From the NCBI RefSeq assembly GCF_001279775.1, contig NZ_LGDG01000001.1, forward strand, positions 186,001 through 250,000: 64,000 nt of DNA, given 5' to 3'. The stretch comes from Streptomyces sp. MMG1533. GTDB taxonomy: Bacteria; Actinomycetota; Actinomycetes; Streptomycetales; Streptomycetaceae. The notes under the pieces were generated by a model that saw only the letters and a program-made list of their open reading frames with translations, was not told the DNA's origin and searched no databases. A program made the position numbers and the translations under genes. This document shows, piece after piece, positions 36,174-45,325 of the stretch (position 1 is the first letter of the stretch; each line of letters starts with the position of its first letter).

Positions 36174-38249
36174 TCAACCGCGCGCGGCGGCGAGGGATTC
36201 CCTGGCGGCGGCGACGACGTTCTCGGCGGTGAAGCCGTACTCGGTGAACAGGGTCTTCGCGTCTGCGGAGGCGCCGAAGTGTTCGAGGGAGACGATGCGT
36301 CCTGCGTCACCTACGAACCGGTACCACGTGAGGCCGATCCCGGCCTCGACCGCAACGCGGGCCTTCACGGACGGGGGAAGGACGCTCTCGCGGTACTTGC
36401 GCGGCTGCTCCTCGAACCACTCCACGGACGGCATCGACACCACCCGGGTGCCGACCCCCTCGGCCTCCAGCCGCTCCCGCGCGGCGACGGCGAGCTGCAC
36501 CTCGGAGCCGGTGGCGATGAGGACGACGTCCGGGGTCTCGGTGGAGGACTCCGTGAGCACGTAACCCCCGCGAGCCGCCTCCGGGTTCGGGGTGTAGGCC
36601 GGCACGCCCTGGCGGGTGAGCGCGAGACCGTGCGGGGCCGGGTTGGTGGCGTGCCGCTTGAGGATCTCCGCCCAGGCGATGGCGGTCTCGTTGGCATCGG
36701 CCGGCCGCACGATGTTCAGGCCGGGGATGGCGCGCAGGGACGCGAGGTGCTCGACCGGCTGATGGGTCGGGCCGTCCTCGCCGAGGCCGATGGAGTCGTG
36801 CGTCCAGACGTACGTCACGGGCAGCTGCATCAGCGCGGACAGCCGGACGGCGTTGCGCATGTAGTCGGAGAAGACGAGGAACGTGCCGCCGTAGATGCGG
36901 GTGTTGCCGTGCAGCGCGATGCCGTTCATCTCTGCGGCCATGGAGTGCTCGCGGATGCCGAAGTGGATCGTGCGGCCGTACGGGTCGGCCTCCGGGAGCG
37001 GGTTGCCCTTCGGCAGGAAGGAGCTCGTCTTGTCGATGGTGGTGTTGTTCGAGCCGGCCAGGTCGGCGGAGCCGCCCCACAGCTCGGGGAGCACCGCGCC
37101 GAGTGACTGGAGCACCTTGCCGGAGGCGGCGCGCGTCGCGAGGGACTTGCCCTCCTCGAAGACCGGCAGCGCGTCCTCCCAGCCCTCGGGCAACTGACCT
37201 GCGACGACCCGGTCGAAGAGCTTCGCGCGCTCGGGCTGGGCGCCGCGCCACTTGTCGATCCGCTTGTCCCAGGCGGCGTGCGCCTCGGCACCGCGGTCGA
37301 GGGCCCGGCGGGAGTGGGCGAGGACCTCGTCCGCCACCTCGAAGGACCGCGACGGGTCGAAGCCGAGGAGGCGCTTGGTGGCGGCGACCTCGTCCTCGCC
37401 TAGAGCGGAGCCGTGCGAGGCCTCGGTGTTCCGGGCGTTCGGCGCGGGCCAGGCGATGATCGTGCGCATCGCGATGATCGAAGGCCGCTCGGTGTCGGCC
37501 TGCGCGGACCTGAGGGCCGCGTACAGGGCGTGGACGTCGATGTCGCCGTCCTCGGCGGGCTCGATCCGCTGCACGTGCCAGCCGTACGCCTCGTACCGCT
37601 TCAGCACGTCCTCGGAGAACGCGGTCGCCGTGTCGCCCTCGATGGAGATGTGGTTGTCGTCGTAGAGGAAGACCAGGTTGCCGAGCTTCTGGTGGCCGGC
37701 CAGGGACGACGCCTCGGCGGAGATGCCCTCCTCCAGGTCGCCGTCGGAGACGATCGCCCAGATGGTGTGGTCGAAGGGCGACTCGCCCTCGGGGGCCTCC
37801 GGGTCGAACAGGCCGCGCTCGTAGCGGGCGGCCATCGCCATGCCCACCGCGTTGGCGACACCCTGCCCGAGCGGACCGGTGGTGGTCTCGACGCCGGCCG
37901 TGTGGCCGTACTCGGGGTGCCCGGGCGTCTTCGACCCATGGGTCCGGAAGGACTTCAGGTCGTCGAGCTCCAGCTCGTACCCGGCGAGGAAGAGCTGGGT
38001 GTAGAGGGTGAGCGAGGTGTGGCCGGGGGACAGGACGAAGCGGTCACGGCCCGTCCACTCCGGGTCGGCCGGATCGTGACGCATCACCTTCTGAAAGATC
38101 GTGTACGCCGCCGGGGCCAGGCTCATCGCCGTGCCCGGGTGTCCGTTGCCGACCTTTTGCACGGCGTCAGCCGCCAGCAGACGGGCGGTGTCGACGGCAC
38201 GCCGGTCGAGTTCGGTCCATTCGAAGCTGTCCGGTGTCTGCGTGCTCAT
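36174..38249 (-). CDS. tkt: Transketolase
   Basis: A 691-residue thiamine-diphosphate enzyme and the first gene of the pentose phosphate operon. Marks include [11 protein letters not shown], the thiamine diphosphate motif around [18 protein letters not shown] (about residue 168), [23 protein letters not shown], and the C-terminal SVEWFEEQP region. ATG 38249 gives the canonical N-terminus; a long upstream extension in frame is spurious. A 145-bp divergent gap containing a TA-rich palindrome separates it from the araC pseudogene. Confidence 0.95.
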   Translation of the reverse strand: MSTQTPDSFEWTELDRRAVDTARLLAADAVQKVGNGHPGTAMSLAPAAYTIFQKVMRHDPADPEWTGRDRFVLSPGHTSLTLYTQLFLAGYELELDDLKSFRTHGSKTPGHPEYGHTAGVETTTGPLGQGVANAVGMAMAARYERGLFDPEAPEGESPFDHTIWAIVSDGDLEEGISAEASSLAGHQKLGNLVFLYDDNHISIEGDTATAFSEDVLKRYEAYGWHVQRIEPAEDGDIDVHALYAALRSAQADTERPSIIAMRTIIAWPAPNARNTEASHGSALGEDEVAATKRLLGFDPSRSFEVADEVLAHSRRALDRGAEAHAAWDKRIDKWRGAQPERAKLFDRVVAGQLPEGWEDALPVFEEGKSLATRAASGKVLQSLGAVLPELWGGSADLAGSNNTTIDKTSSFLPKGNPLPEADPYGRTIHFGIREHSMAAEMNGIALHGNTRIYGGTFLVFSDYMRNAVRLSALMQLPVTYVWTHDSIGLGEDGPTHQPVEHLASLRAIPGLNIVRPADANETAIAWAEILKRHATNPAPHGLALTRQGVPAYTPNPEAARGGYVLTESSTETPDVVLIATGSEVQLAVAARERLEAEGVGTRVVSMPSVEWFEEQPRKYRESVLPPSVKARVAVEAGIGLTWYRFVGDAGRIVSLEHFGASADAKTLFTEYGFTAENVVAAARESLAAARG

Positions 38250-38300
38250 CTTCAAGAAGTCCTCGATCGGAGCGAATAGCGGATCTGATGCGTTCAAACT

Positions 38301-38317
38301 TAAAAGTCTGACTTTTA
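38301..38317. promoter_or_regulatory. Palindromic operator before the tkt operon
   Basis: TAAAAGT-CTG-ACTTTTA is a perfect 7+3+7 palindrome, 52 bp upstream of the tkt ATG, in a genome where such TA-rich sequence is rare. It is well placed to overlap the tkt promoter. I do not recognise the cognate regulator. Confidence 0.6.
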
Positions 38318-38394
38318 CGAGGGAAGGTCGCGGTGTGTCAGCCTGTGGTGAAAGTGGGACACGGACGGCTCTACCGAGGCGGCACGAGAAGGAC

Positions 38395-39300
38395 ATGGCG
38401 GACAGAACCATCCAAGGGGGAGACGGTGACGGGGGCGTGGACGGGATCAGAACGTTCCCCTTCCCGGTCGAACTGAGCGTCGGCGGTGTCGGCATGCAGG
38501 TCGGCCCGATGGGAGCCGGCCGCACCTGGCACGCGGACGCACCGCTGGAACGCGTGCACCGCATCGACTTCCACGTCGTCATGCTCTTCAGCGACGGCCC
38601 CGTACACCACATGATCGACTTCGCCGAGTACGAGGCGACGGCCGGCGACCTGCTGTGGATCCGCCCCGGGCAGGTCCACCGCTTCTCGTCGACGAGCGAG
38701 TACCGCGGAACCGTCCTGACCATGCAGCCCGGCTTCCTGCCCCGCGCCACCGTCGAGGCCACCGGCCTGTACCGCTACGACCTCCCGCCCCTGCTGCGCC
38801 CCGACGAGCGCCGGCTCGCCGCGCTCCGGGCCGCCCTTTCCCAACTCCGGCGCGAGTAAGAGGACTCGAGCACCCTCCCGCTGAGCCTGCACACCTCGGT
38901 ACTGCGCCACACCCTGACCGCGTTCCTCCTGCGGCTGGCCCATCTCGCCGCGAGCTCGGCGGAGGCGGCCCGACGACAGTCGGACACCACCTTCACCCTC
39001 TTCCGTGACGCCGTCGAGAGGGGCTTCGCCACCAACCACAGCGTCAGCGCCTACGCCGACGCCCTCGGCTACTCCCGCCGCACCCTCGTCCGCGCGGTCC
39101 GCGCCGCCACCGGCGAGACCCCCAAGGGCTTCATCGACAAACGCGTGATCCTGGAGGCGAAGCGCCTGCTCGCCCACACGGACATGCCGATCGGCCGGGT
39201 CGGCGCCGCCGTCGGATTCCCCGACGCCGCGAACTTCTCGAAGTTCTTCCACCAGCACACGGAGCTGACGCCGGCGGCGTTCCGGGCGGAGTTGCGCTGA
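38395..39300 (+). pseudogene. AraC-family regulator interrupted by an in-frame TAA
   Basis: Residues 1-154 form an AraC cupin domain (FHVVMLFSDGPVHHMIDF, AGDLLWIRPGQVHRFSS). A TAA at 38857-38859 then stops translation, but the same frame continues unchanged to 39300 and encodes the helix-turn-helix domain (NHSVSAYADALGYSRRTLVRAV, VGFPDAANFSKFFHQHTELTPAAFRAEL). One substitution therefore separates this from an intact gene of about 301 residues. Start ATG 38395 has AGAAGGA very close upstream, so the true start is uncertain. Read-through or a sequencing error would restore function. The neighbouring tkt operon may once have been a target. Confidence 0.75.
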
Positions 39301-39312
39301 GGCCGCCGCGGT

Positions 39313-42279
39313 TCACGCCGGGCAGGGTGTCGGCCGGCCGATGCCGAAGCGGTCCTGTTCGGCGTCGGTGAGGTTGCGGTCCGCGCGGGTGCAGGCGGCC
39401 CGGATCCAGGAGGCGAGGTCGGTGGACCACAGGGTCGCGCCGGGCTGCCTGATCGAGGAGGCGTCGACGACCAACTCCATGCTTTCGTCGTAGATGTGCC
39501 GGGCCGCGTCGGTCGCCGACAGCAGGTGTCTGCCGTCGGGGGTGAAGACCAGGTCCCCCACCGGCTGACAGGGGCTGCCCACGCACTCGGCCGGTGCGGT
39601 GTCCGTGGTCAGGGCCGGGCCCAGGGCGCGTCGGGTCGCGACGTCCACGAGGAGGACACGGCCCTGGTCGCCGCCGAGGGCCAGCAGCCGGCCGTCGGGG
39701 GAGAACTCCGCGCTGAGCACCTCGCCGATGTGCGCGGGCATCCGGTCGCCGATCCGCCGACGGTCGGGCACGTCCCAGAAGGCGTACGTGCCGTCCTCGC
39801 TCGCGACGGCCAGCGTCTTTGCGTCCGGGCTGAAGGCGAGACCCCGGACATACGAGTCGTAGCCGCCGAGCGTGCCCAGGACACGCCCCTCGACGACGTC
39901 CACCAGGACGGCGGTGCCGCCCTCCGTACCGGCGACGAGCAGCGAACCGTCCCGGCTGAAGGCGAGCTCGCGGACGTTCTCGTCCCCCTCCGGCACCTTC
40001 ACGAGCAGCTTGTGGTCGGCGACCCGGCGGACGACGATGTGACCGTCGTAGGTCGCGGCCGCGACCAGACGCCCGTGGTCGCCGAGGGTGACGGCGGTGG
40101 TCATGGTCCCCAGGGACCAGTCGGCACGCCGGGTGCCGGAGGTGACGTCCCACCCTTTCACCGACCCGTCGTCGGAGGCCGAGAACAGCGTCCGCTCGTC
40201 CTCGCTCAGCGCCAGCGCCCGCAGGGACACCGACGACGCCTGTCCGCTGAGTCCATGACGCAGCGTCAGCCCGCCCACGGTGATGGTGCCGTCGGCACCT
40301 CCGACCGCCACCCGGCCGCCAGACCCGCGGCCCACGGCTACGGCGACGGCGTCACCCGGGCTGCCCCGCACCACTTCACCCAGCGTCCCGGGCCCGCGCA
40401 CGTCCCAGACGGCCAGCCTGCCCGTGCCCTGCACACCCCAGATCATCGAGGTCCCGTGGTCGAGGAAGACGGCGCTGGTCCCCGACAGATGGTCCCTCGA
40501 CAGCCGTTCGCCGATGAACTCCCAGGATCCGACCTCCCACAGGCGTGCCCCCGTCTGTGAGCCGCCGGTCACCAGCACCCGGCCGTCCGGGCTGAAGGCC
40601 AGGGCGTCGACCGGGTTGGCGCGGGCAGCGGGTTCGGGCTCGACGACCACTTTCCAGCCGTCGGTGCGCCACACCGTCAGTGCGCCGAGCCCGGTGCCCG
40701 CGGCCAGATGGGTGCCCTTGGGATCGAAGGCCAGCGTCCGTGCCGCACCGGCCCGCTTCTTCCCGGCCGACACCGACAGCTTGGTCAGGCACCGTCCGGT
40801 CCGGGTGTCCCACACCAGGACGTCACCCCGCCAGTCGCCGGAGACCAGGAGCCTGCCGTCGGGACTGAAGGCCACCGTGTTGATGAAGTTGGTGTACTCG
40901 GTGAGCCCGTTGTCGTAGATCTGGGCGTGTCCCTTCAGGGGCGCGCTCCACCGGTGGTCCTTCAGATGCCGGATGCGCAGCGTGTTGTCGTTGGCGGGCA
41001 TGGCCAGTGAGGCGCTGTCCGGGGAGAAGGCCACGGCGGTGGGGGAGGCCACCGGTATCAAGTCGTTGCCCGGGTCGGGCCGCCCACGGCTCTGCGGAAC
41101 GGTCATCCGCTCGGTCACGCGCCGCTCGGCGACGTCCACCAGCTGGACGCTGCGCGGATCGCCGCGTGTCGCGACTGCCAGCCACCGCCCGTCCGGGCTG
41201 AAGACCGGCGTGCCGACCGGGCCCCGGATGTTCCAGGCGGGCCGCCCCGTCGGCAGGGTGACGAGACGGACGCCGTCCCGCAAGGGGACCGCCAGGAGCC
41301 GGCCGCCGGGCTGGACCGCCAGCGGCAGATGACGGAGCGGATCGTCCCGCCGAGCGGCCGGGACTCCCGCCAGCACGTCGAGGAAACGGGCCTGGCGCGG
41401 ACGGGTCCGCAGCGCGGTGAACAGTGCTCTGCGGGCCTCGACCGTGGGCCGTTCCCCGACCGCCTCGCGCCCCAGCAACAGCCCCAGGTCCAGCCCGTCC
41501 TTCAGGGCGTCCTCGGAGCGCGTCGCCAACTCGCGCGAGCGGGCCTGGTGGGCCGCCTCCACCTGGGCGAGCCCCACGATCAGGGCGACCGTCGTCAACA
41601 CCGCCGCGAACACCGTCCCGGCGCCCCACCGCCGGCGGGCGGCGGAGCGCCCCTTGGCGATGTACTCCCGCTGCAGACCGGTCGGACTCGACTCGGCGTC
41701 GGCCGTGCTGTCGGCCAGCCACCCCACCGCGGTCCTGAGGTCCCGGCCGCGCAGCAGCGCACTGCGCCGACGGCCGTTCACGCTCCACTCGTAGGCCTGC
41801 GCCAGCAGCAGCGTGTGTCTGTGGACCCGATCCAGATCGAGCGCGAGCACGCGCACGAGTTCGTCGGTGTCGTCGCCGTTCGTCTCCTGAATCGGGTCCA
41901 GTGCCTGCGGCAGGTCCTGCCGTGGCACCGCCTCGTGCACCAACGGCACGATCCGCTTGCCGTACTCCACCGCCAGAGCGAGCTCCTCGCGGCACATGGC
42001 GGAGCTCACCGAACGCGGTGTGACGACGAAGAGGAACACGTCCGAGCGGCGGATGCCGTCCGCCACCTCGTCGCGCCACTGCGACGACACCGGGATGTCG
42101 ACGAGATCGATCCATACGTTGACACCCTTGTCCCCGAGCCGCTCCTTGAGCCCTTCGACGTCCTCGCGGTCCTGGCGCGAGTAGGAAACGAACACATGCT
42201 TTCCGGGGTCGGCCGCGGGGCCAACTCGCTTGCGCAGACGCATGAGTTGAGCATGGGGGACGGAAACGGGCCCGGGCAT
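39313..42279 (-). CDS. TIR domain - transmembrane helix - WD40 repeat protein
   Basis: About 988 residues. A TIR domain covers residues 27-118 (KHVFVSYSRQDREDVEGL, SDVFLFVVTPRSVSSAMCREEL), with the SxxCxxE catalytic Glu at E99, which suggests NAD-cleaving ability. A basic stretch and one membrane helix (about 220-239) follow, then a linker typical of nSTAND-WD40 proteins (SRELATRSEDALKDGLDLGLLLGREAVG). Residues about 300-960 contain roughly a dozen WD40 repeats (FSPDGRLL..W-type). The STAND NTPase that usually sits between TIR and WD40 is absent. Starts at 42303, 42279 and 42243 are all possible; none has a clear SD. It could be a membrane-tethered sensor with an NADase output. Confidence 0.82.
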   Translation of the reverse strand: MPGPVSVPHAQLMRLRKRVGPAADPGKHVFVSYSRQDREDVEGLKERLGDKGVNVWIDLVDIPVSSQWRDEVADGIRRSDVFLFVVTPRSVSSAMCREELALAVEYGKRIVPLVHEAVPRQDLPQALDPIQETNGDDTDELVRVLALDLDRVHRHTLLLAQAYEWSVNGRRRSALLRGRDLRTAVGWLADSTADAESSPTGLQREYIAKGRSAARRRWGAGTVFAAVLTTVALIVGLAQVEAAHQARSRELATRSEDALKDGLDLGLLLGREAVGERPTVEARRALFTALRTRPRQARFLDVLAGVPAARRDDPLRHLPLAVQPGGRLLAVPLRDGVRLVTLPTGRPAWNIRGPVGTPVFSPDGRWLAVATRGDPRSVQLVDVAERRVTERMTVPQSRGRPDPGNDLIPVASPTAVAFSPDSASLAMPANDNTLRIRHLKDHRWSAPLKGHAQIYDNGLTEYTNFINTVAFSPDGRLLVSGDWRGDVLVWDTRTGRCLTKLSVSAGKKRAGAARTLAFDPKGTHLAAGTGLGALTVWRTDGWKVVVEPEPAARANPVDALAFSPDGRVLVTGGSQTGARLWEVGSWEFIGERLSRDHLSGTSAVFLDHGTSMIWGVQGTGRLAVWDVRGPGTLGEVVRGSPGDAVAVAVGRGSGGRVAVGGADGTITVGGLTLRHGLSGQASSVSLRALALSEDERTLFSASDDGSVKGWDVTSGTRRADWSLGTMTTAVTLGDHGRLVAAATYDGHIVVRRVADHKLLVKVPEGDENVRELAFSRDGSLLVAGTEGGTAVLVDVVEGRVLGTLGGYDSYVRGLAFSPDAKTLAVASEDGTYAFWDVPDRRRIGDRMPAHIGEVLSAEFSPDGRLLALGGDQGRVLLVDVATRRALGPALTTDTAPAECVGSPCQPVGDLVFTPDGRHLLSATDAARHIYDESMELVVDASSIRQPGATLWSTDLASWIRAACTRADRNLTDAEQDRFGIGRPTPCPA

Positions 42280-42323
42280 GGCGAGTACGGAATATGCGCT
42301 CATGTACGTATGCGCGAGTGGGG

Positions 42324-42360
42324 TCCGTGAGGAGCCCGCATCCGCGGTACTCCTCACGGA
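42324..42360 (-). terminator. Terminator of the GH16 gene
   Basis: TCCGTGAGGAG (42324-42334) and CTCCTCACGGA (42350-42360) form a perfect 11-bp stem, and CCGC/GCGG inside the 15-nt loop can extend it. It lies 7 bp past the stop of the leftward glucanase gene and just upstream of the TIR gene's start. Confidence 0.8.
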
Positions 42361-42367
42361 GAAGGCG

Positions 42368-43768
42368 TCAGTGACCGAAGTTGAACCAGTTCACGTTCAC
42401 GAAGTCCGCCGACTGGCCGCTGGTGAACGTCAGATACACGTCGTGCGTGCCCGTCACGGAGCTGATGTTCGCCGGGACCGTCCGCCACGACTGCCAGCCG
42501 CCCGTGTCGGCCAGCGAGAAGCTGCCGACGGGTGTGCCGGTACGGCTGTCCAGGCGGACCTCGACCAGACCGCTGACGCCGCCCGCCGCGCCGCTCGCGA
42601 CCCGGGCGACGAACTGGGTGGCCGCCGTGGAGCCGAAGTTGACGCCCCGGTAGAGAGCCCAGTCGCCGTTGGCGAGGGAGCCGATGTTCTGGCCGCCGCC
42701 GGTGTCGGAGGTGGTCTCGGTGCTGGTGCCGGACTGGCCGTCGAACGACTCGGCCTGGATGGCGCTGTAGGCGTCACGGTTGCCGGTCGGCGGGGGAGTG
42801 GTGGTGCCGCCGCCGGTGGCCGACAGCACCTGCACGTAGTCCACGGTCATGGGGACGCCGGAGCGGGTGTCGCCGTCCAGGCCGCCGCCGAACGCGTCGG
42901 GGAAGGCGCCGCCCATCGCCACGTTCAGGATGACGAAGAAGCCGTGGTTGGTGGCGTTGGACCAGGTCGTCGCGTCGACCTGGCCGGCGGTGACGGTGTG
43001 GAAGTTGACGCCGTCGACGGAGAAGCGGATCGCCTCGGGGCTCACCGAGCGGTCCCACTCCATCGTGTAGGTGTGGAAGCCGGACTGGCAGGTCGTGCCG
43101 GGACAGGAGGTCGAGTTGCCGAGGCCGGTCGTCTCGTTGCACGGGCCGCCCGGATTGGTGCCGCAGTGCATCGTGGCCCACACGGTGTTGCGGCCCTGGA
43201 CGTTCTCCATGATGTCCAGCTCGCCGACGCTCGGCCAGTTCTGGTAGTTGCCGCGATAGGGCGCGCCCAGCATCCAGAACGCCGGCCAGTAGCCCTCGGC
43301 CGCCGTGCCGGTGACGTTCGGCATCTGGATGCGGGCCTCGACGCGCAGCTTGCCGCCCGACGGGGGCTGGAAGTCGGTGCGGTTGGTCTCGATGCGGCCC
43401 GAGGTCCAGTTGCCGGCCGCGCTGCGCAGCGGGGTGATGCGCAGGTTGCCGTTGCCGTCGAGCGAGACGTTGTTGGTGCTGCTCGTCATCGTCTCGACCT
43501 CGCCGGTGCCCCAGTTGGCGGGGCCGCCGGGATACGAAGTCCCGGTGGCGTACTGCCAGTTGGAGGTGTTGACGCCGGTGCCCGCGGCACCGGTGAAGTC
43601 GTCGAGGAAGACCTGCGACCAGCCCGCCGGGGGCGTGGGCGCGGAGGCGTTCGCGGACGGGGAGGCCACTGTGGCAGCGGCCGCCGCGAGGCCCAGGGTG
43701 CTGACGACGGCGACGAACGCCCGACGGAACGGGCGCCGTCTGCGGGGTATGCCGGAGGAATCACTCAT
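42368..43768 (-). CDS. Secreted GH16 endo-beta-1,3-glucanase with C-terminal CBM6
   Basis: A 466-residue exported enzyme. A Tat/Sec-type leader with RRRRPFRRAF ends near ANASA (about residue 42). The GH16 domain spans about 48-315, with the catalytic ExDxxE at E183, D185 and E188 (GELDIMENV) and WPAFWMLG before it. A Gly/Thr/Pro linker follows, then a CBM6 (about 335-466: AIQAESFDGQSG, GDWALYRGVNFG, VNWFNFGH). The profile fits laminarinase-type glucanases attacking fungal or plant beta-glucan. A perfect 14-bp palindrome lies 64 bp upstream of the start, suggesting LacI-family control by a sugar. Confidence 0.9.
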   Translation of the reverse strand: MSDSSGIPRRRRPFRRAFVAVVSTLGLAAAAATVASPSANASAPTPPAGWSQVFLDDFTGAAGTGVNTSNWQYATGTSYPGGPANWGTGEVETMTSSTNNVSLDGNGNLRITPLRSAAGNWTSGRIETNRTDFQPPSGGKLRVEARIQMPNVTGTAAEGYWPAFWMLGAPYRGNYQNWPSVGELDIMENVQGRNTVWATMHCGTNPGGPCNETTGLGNSTSCPGTTCQSGFHTYTMEWDRSVSPEAIRFSVDGVNFHTVTAGQVDATTWSNATNHGFFVILNVAMGGAFPDAFGGGLDGDTRSGVPMTVDYVQVLSATGGGTTTPPPTGNRDAYSAIQAESFDGQSGTSTETTSDTGGGQNIGSLANGDWALYRGVNFGSTAATQFVARVASGAAGGVSGLVEVRLDSRTGTPVGSFSLADTGGWQSWRTVPANISSVTGTHDVYLTFTSGQSADFVNVNWFNFGH

Positions 43769-43831
43769 GGGGGTGCCTCTCGGGTACGGAATGGGGTGCG
43801 CGGGTGCCTTGGAGACACCTTGAGAGCCTTC

Positions 43832-43845
43832 TGAGAGCGCTCTCA
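43832..43845. promoter_or_regulatory. LacI-type operator of the GH16 gene
   Basis: TGAGAGCGCTCTCA is a perfect 14-bp palindrome that differs at two symmetrical positions from the Streptomyces CebR box TGGGAGCGCTCCCA (from memory). A second half-like TTGAGAGCC is 12 bp to the left. A LacI-family regulator responding to a glucan oligosaccharide is expected to bind. Confidence 0.7.
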
Positions 43846-43946
43846 AAGTGCGCCCAATGTGCTCCCGGTCACTCCGGCCGTCAAGAGGTGTAACAGTGAA
43901 AGTCCTTCTGCCCCAGGTGAGTTAACCCGATGAAGACATGAATGTG

Positions 43947-45185
43947 CTAAAGCGCGCTGCCGGCCTTCCAGTCCTCCCACGACAGGTTCCAGCCGTTGAG
44001 TCCGTTGGCCGGATCGACGGTGTCCTCGCCGGAGTTCTTCACGACGACGACGTCACCGAGCATCGAGCTGTCGTAGAACTTGTAGCCGGCCACGGAGCTG
44101 TCGCTCGCGCCCTTCGCGTCGTGGAGACCGATGCAGCCGTGACTGGCGTTCTCGCTGCCGAACACCGAGGTGGACGCCCAGTAGTTGCCGTGGACGAAGG
44201 TGCCGGACGTGGTCAGCCGCTGGGCGTGCGGGACGTCCGCGATGTCGTACTCGTCGCCGAGGCCGACCGTCGAGGACTCCATGCGGGTCTGTTCGAACCG
44301 CTCGCTGATCACCATGATCCCGGACCAGGTGGTGTGGTCGGCGTCGCCGCCCGACACCGGGTAGGTGGCAGTGGTCACGCCGTCGCGCCGGACCGTCATC
44401 CGCTTGGTGGCGAGGTCGACCGTACTGATCTGCTCGCGGCCGATGTGGAAGGTGACGTCCTTCGACTGCATACCGTAGACACCATCCGTTCCCTCGATGT
44501 CCTTCAACCGCAAACCGAGCGTGATCGTGGTGCCGGCCGCCCAGTACGTCTCGGGCCGGAAGTCGAGCCGGGTGTCGCTGAACCAGTGTCCGACGACCTC
44601 GACCGCGGGCTCGGCGGTCACCGTGATCGCCTTCTCGACGGCGGCCTTGTCCGTCACCGCGTGCGTGAAGTTGATCGACACGGGCATACCGACGCCGGAC
44701 GTCGAGTTCGCCTCGGGCGTGAAGTAGCCGACGAAGGTCTCGCCGGGCGACTTCGTGGTGAACGTCGCGCTCTCCTCGGTGCCGCCCTCCGCCTCGGCGG
44801 TGACCTGGTACTTCGTGCCCGAGTACGGGTTCTCGGCCGAGGTCCATCTCGTCCGGGCGTCGTTGAAGGAGCCGGCCAGCGAGGAGCCGTCGTTGCCGGT
44901 GACCTCCACGGAGGTGAGCGTGCCGTCGGTCACGGTCACCTCGACGGGGCTGGTGAAGCCGGCCTTCTTGGTGCCGTCGGCGGGGGTGACGGCGATGACC
45001 GCCTTCTTCGTGGCGGCCCGTACGGAGGCCGTCGACGTCTTTCCCTCCGAGGCATCTGCCGTGCCGCCGTCGCACCCGGTGAGTACGGCGGCGGCGGGGA
45101 CCGCGCCGAGCAGACCGAGCAGCCCGCGCCGGGACCACCCCTTTGACTGCCGCTCGGACCGGTTCGGTATGTGCGGGACGCCCAC
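43947..45185 (-). CDS. L,D-transpeptidase lipoprotein with Ig-like domains
   Basis: A 412-residue lipoprotein. GTG 45185 is chosen because AGGAAGG ends 6 nt before it; ATG 45209 is an in-frame alternative. The leader SRRGLLGLLGAVPAAAVLTGC has a lipobox with C38. Two immunoglobulin-like regions span about 60-250 (VTVTDGTLTSVEVTGNDGSSL, GMPVSINFTHAVTDKAAVEKAI). The YkuD catalytic domain follows, with H332 and the SHGCIGL motif at H349 and C351. Such enzymes form 3-3 peptidoglycan crosslinks outside the membrane, and the Ig-plus-YkuD order is that of mycobacterial LdtMt2. It is a single-gene unit with its own 5' region. Confidence 0.92.
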   Translation of the reverse strand: MGVPHIPNRSERQSKGWSRRGLLGLLGAVPAAAVLTGCDGGTADASEGKTSTASVRAATKKAVIAVTPADGTKKAGFTSPVEVTVTDGTLTSVEVTGNDGSSLAGSFNDARTRWTSAENPYSGTKYQVTAEAEGGTEESATFTTKSPGETFVGYFTPEANSTSGVGMPVSINFTHAVTDKAAVEKAITVTAEPAVEVVGHWFSDTRLDFRPETYWAAGTTITLGLRLKDIEGTDGVYGMQSKDVTFHIGREQISTVDLATKRMTVRRDGVTTATYPVSGGDADHTTWSGIMVISERFEQTRMESSTVGLGDEYDIADVPHAQRLTTSGTFVHGNYWASTSVFGSENASHGCIGLHDAKGASDSSVAGYKFYDSSMLGDVVVVKNSGEDTVDPANGLNGWNLSWEDWKAGSAL

Positions 45186-45272
45186 GGCACGCCTTCCTGA
45201 GATATCCATCTTTGCGGGTGCATCGTGCGCCTCGTACCTTGGGTGATCCTTTGAAACGGCGGATCGCTGTCT

Positions 45273-45300
45273 GAGATTCCGGTGAAGAGATTCCGGTGAA
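45273..45300. repeat. 14-bp tandem duplication
   Basis: GAGATTCCGGTGAA is repeated perfectly at 45273-45286 and 45287-45300. It lies upstream of the transpeptidase gene and just outside the MMPL remnant. Confidence 0.75.
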
Positions 45301-45325
45301 GACCCCCACCGGCGTCGGACGCGCG

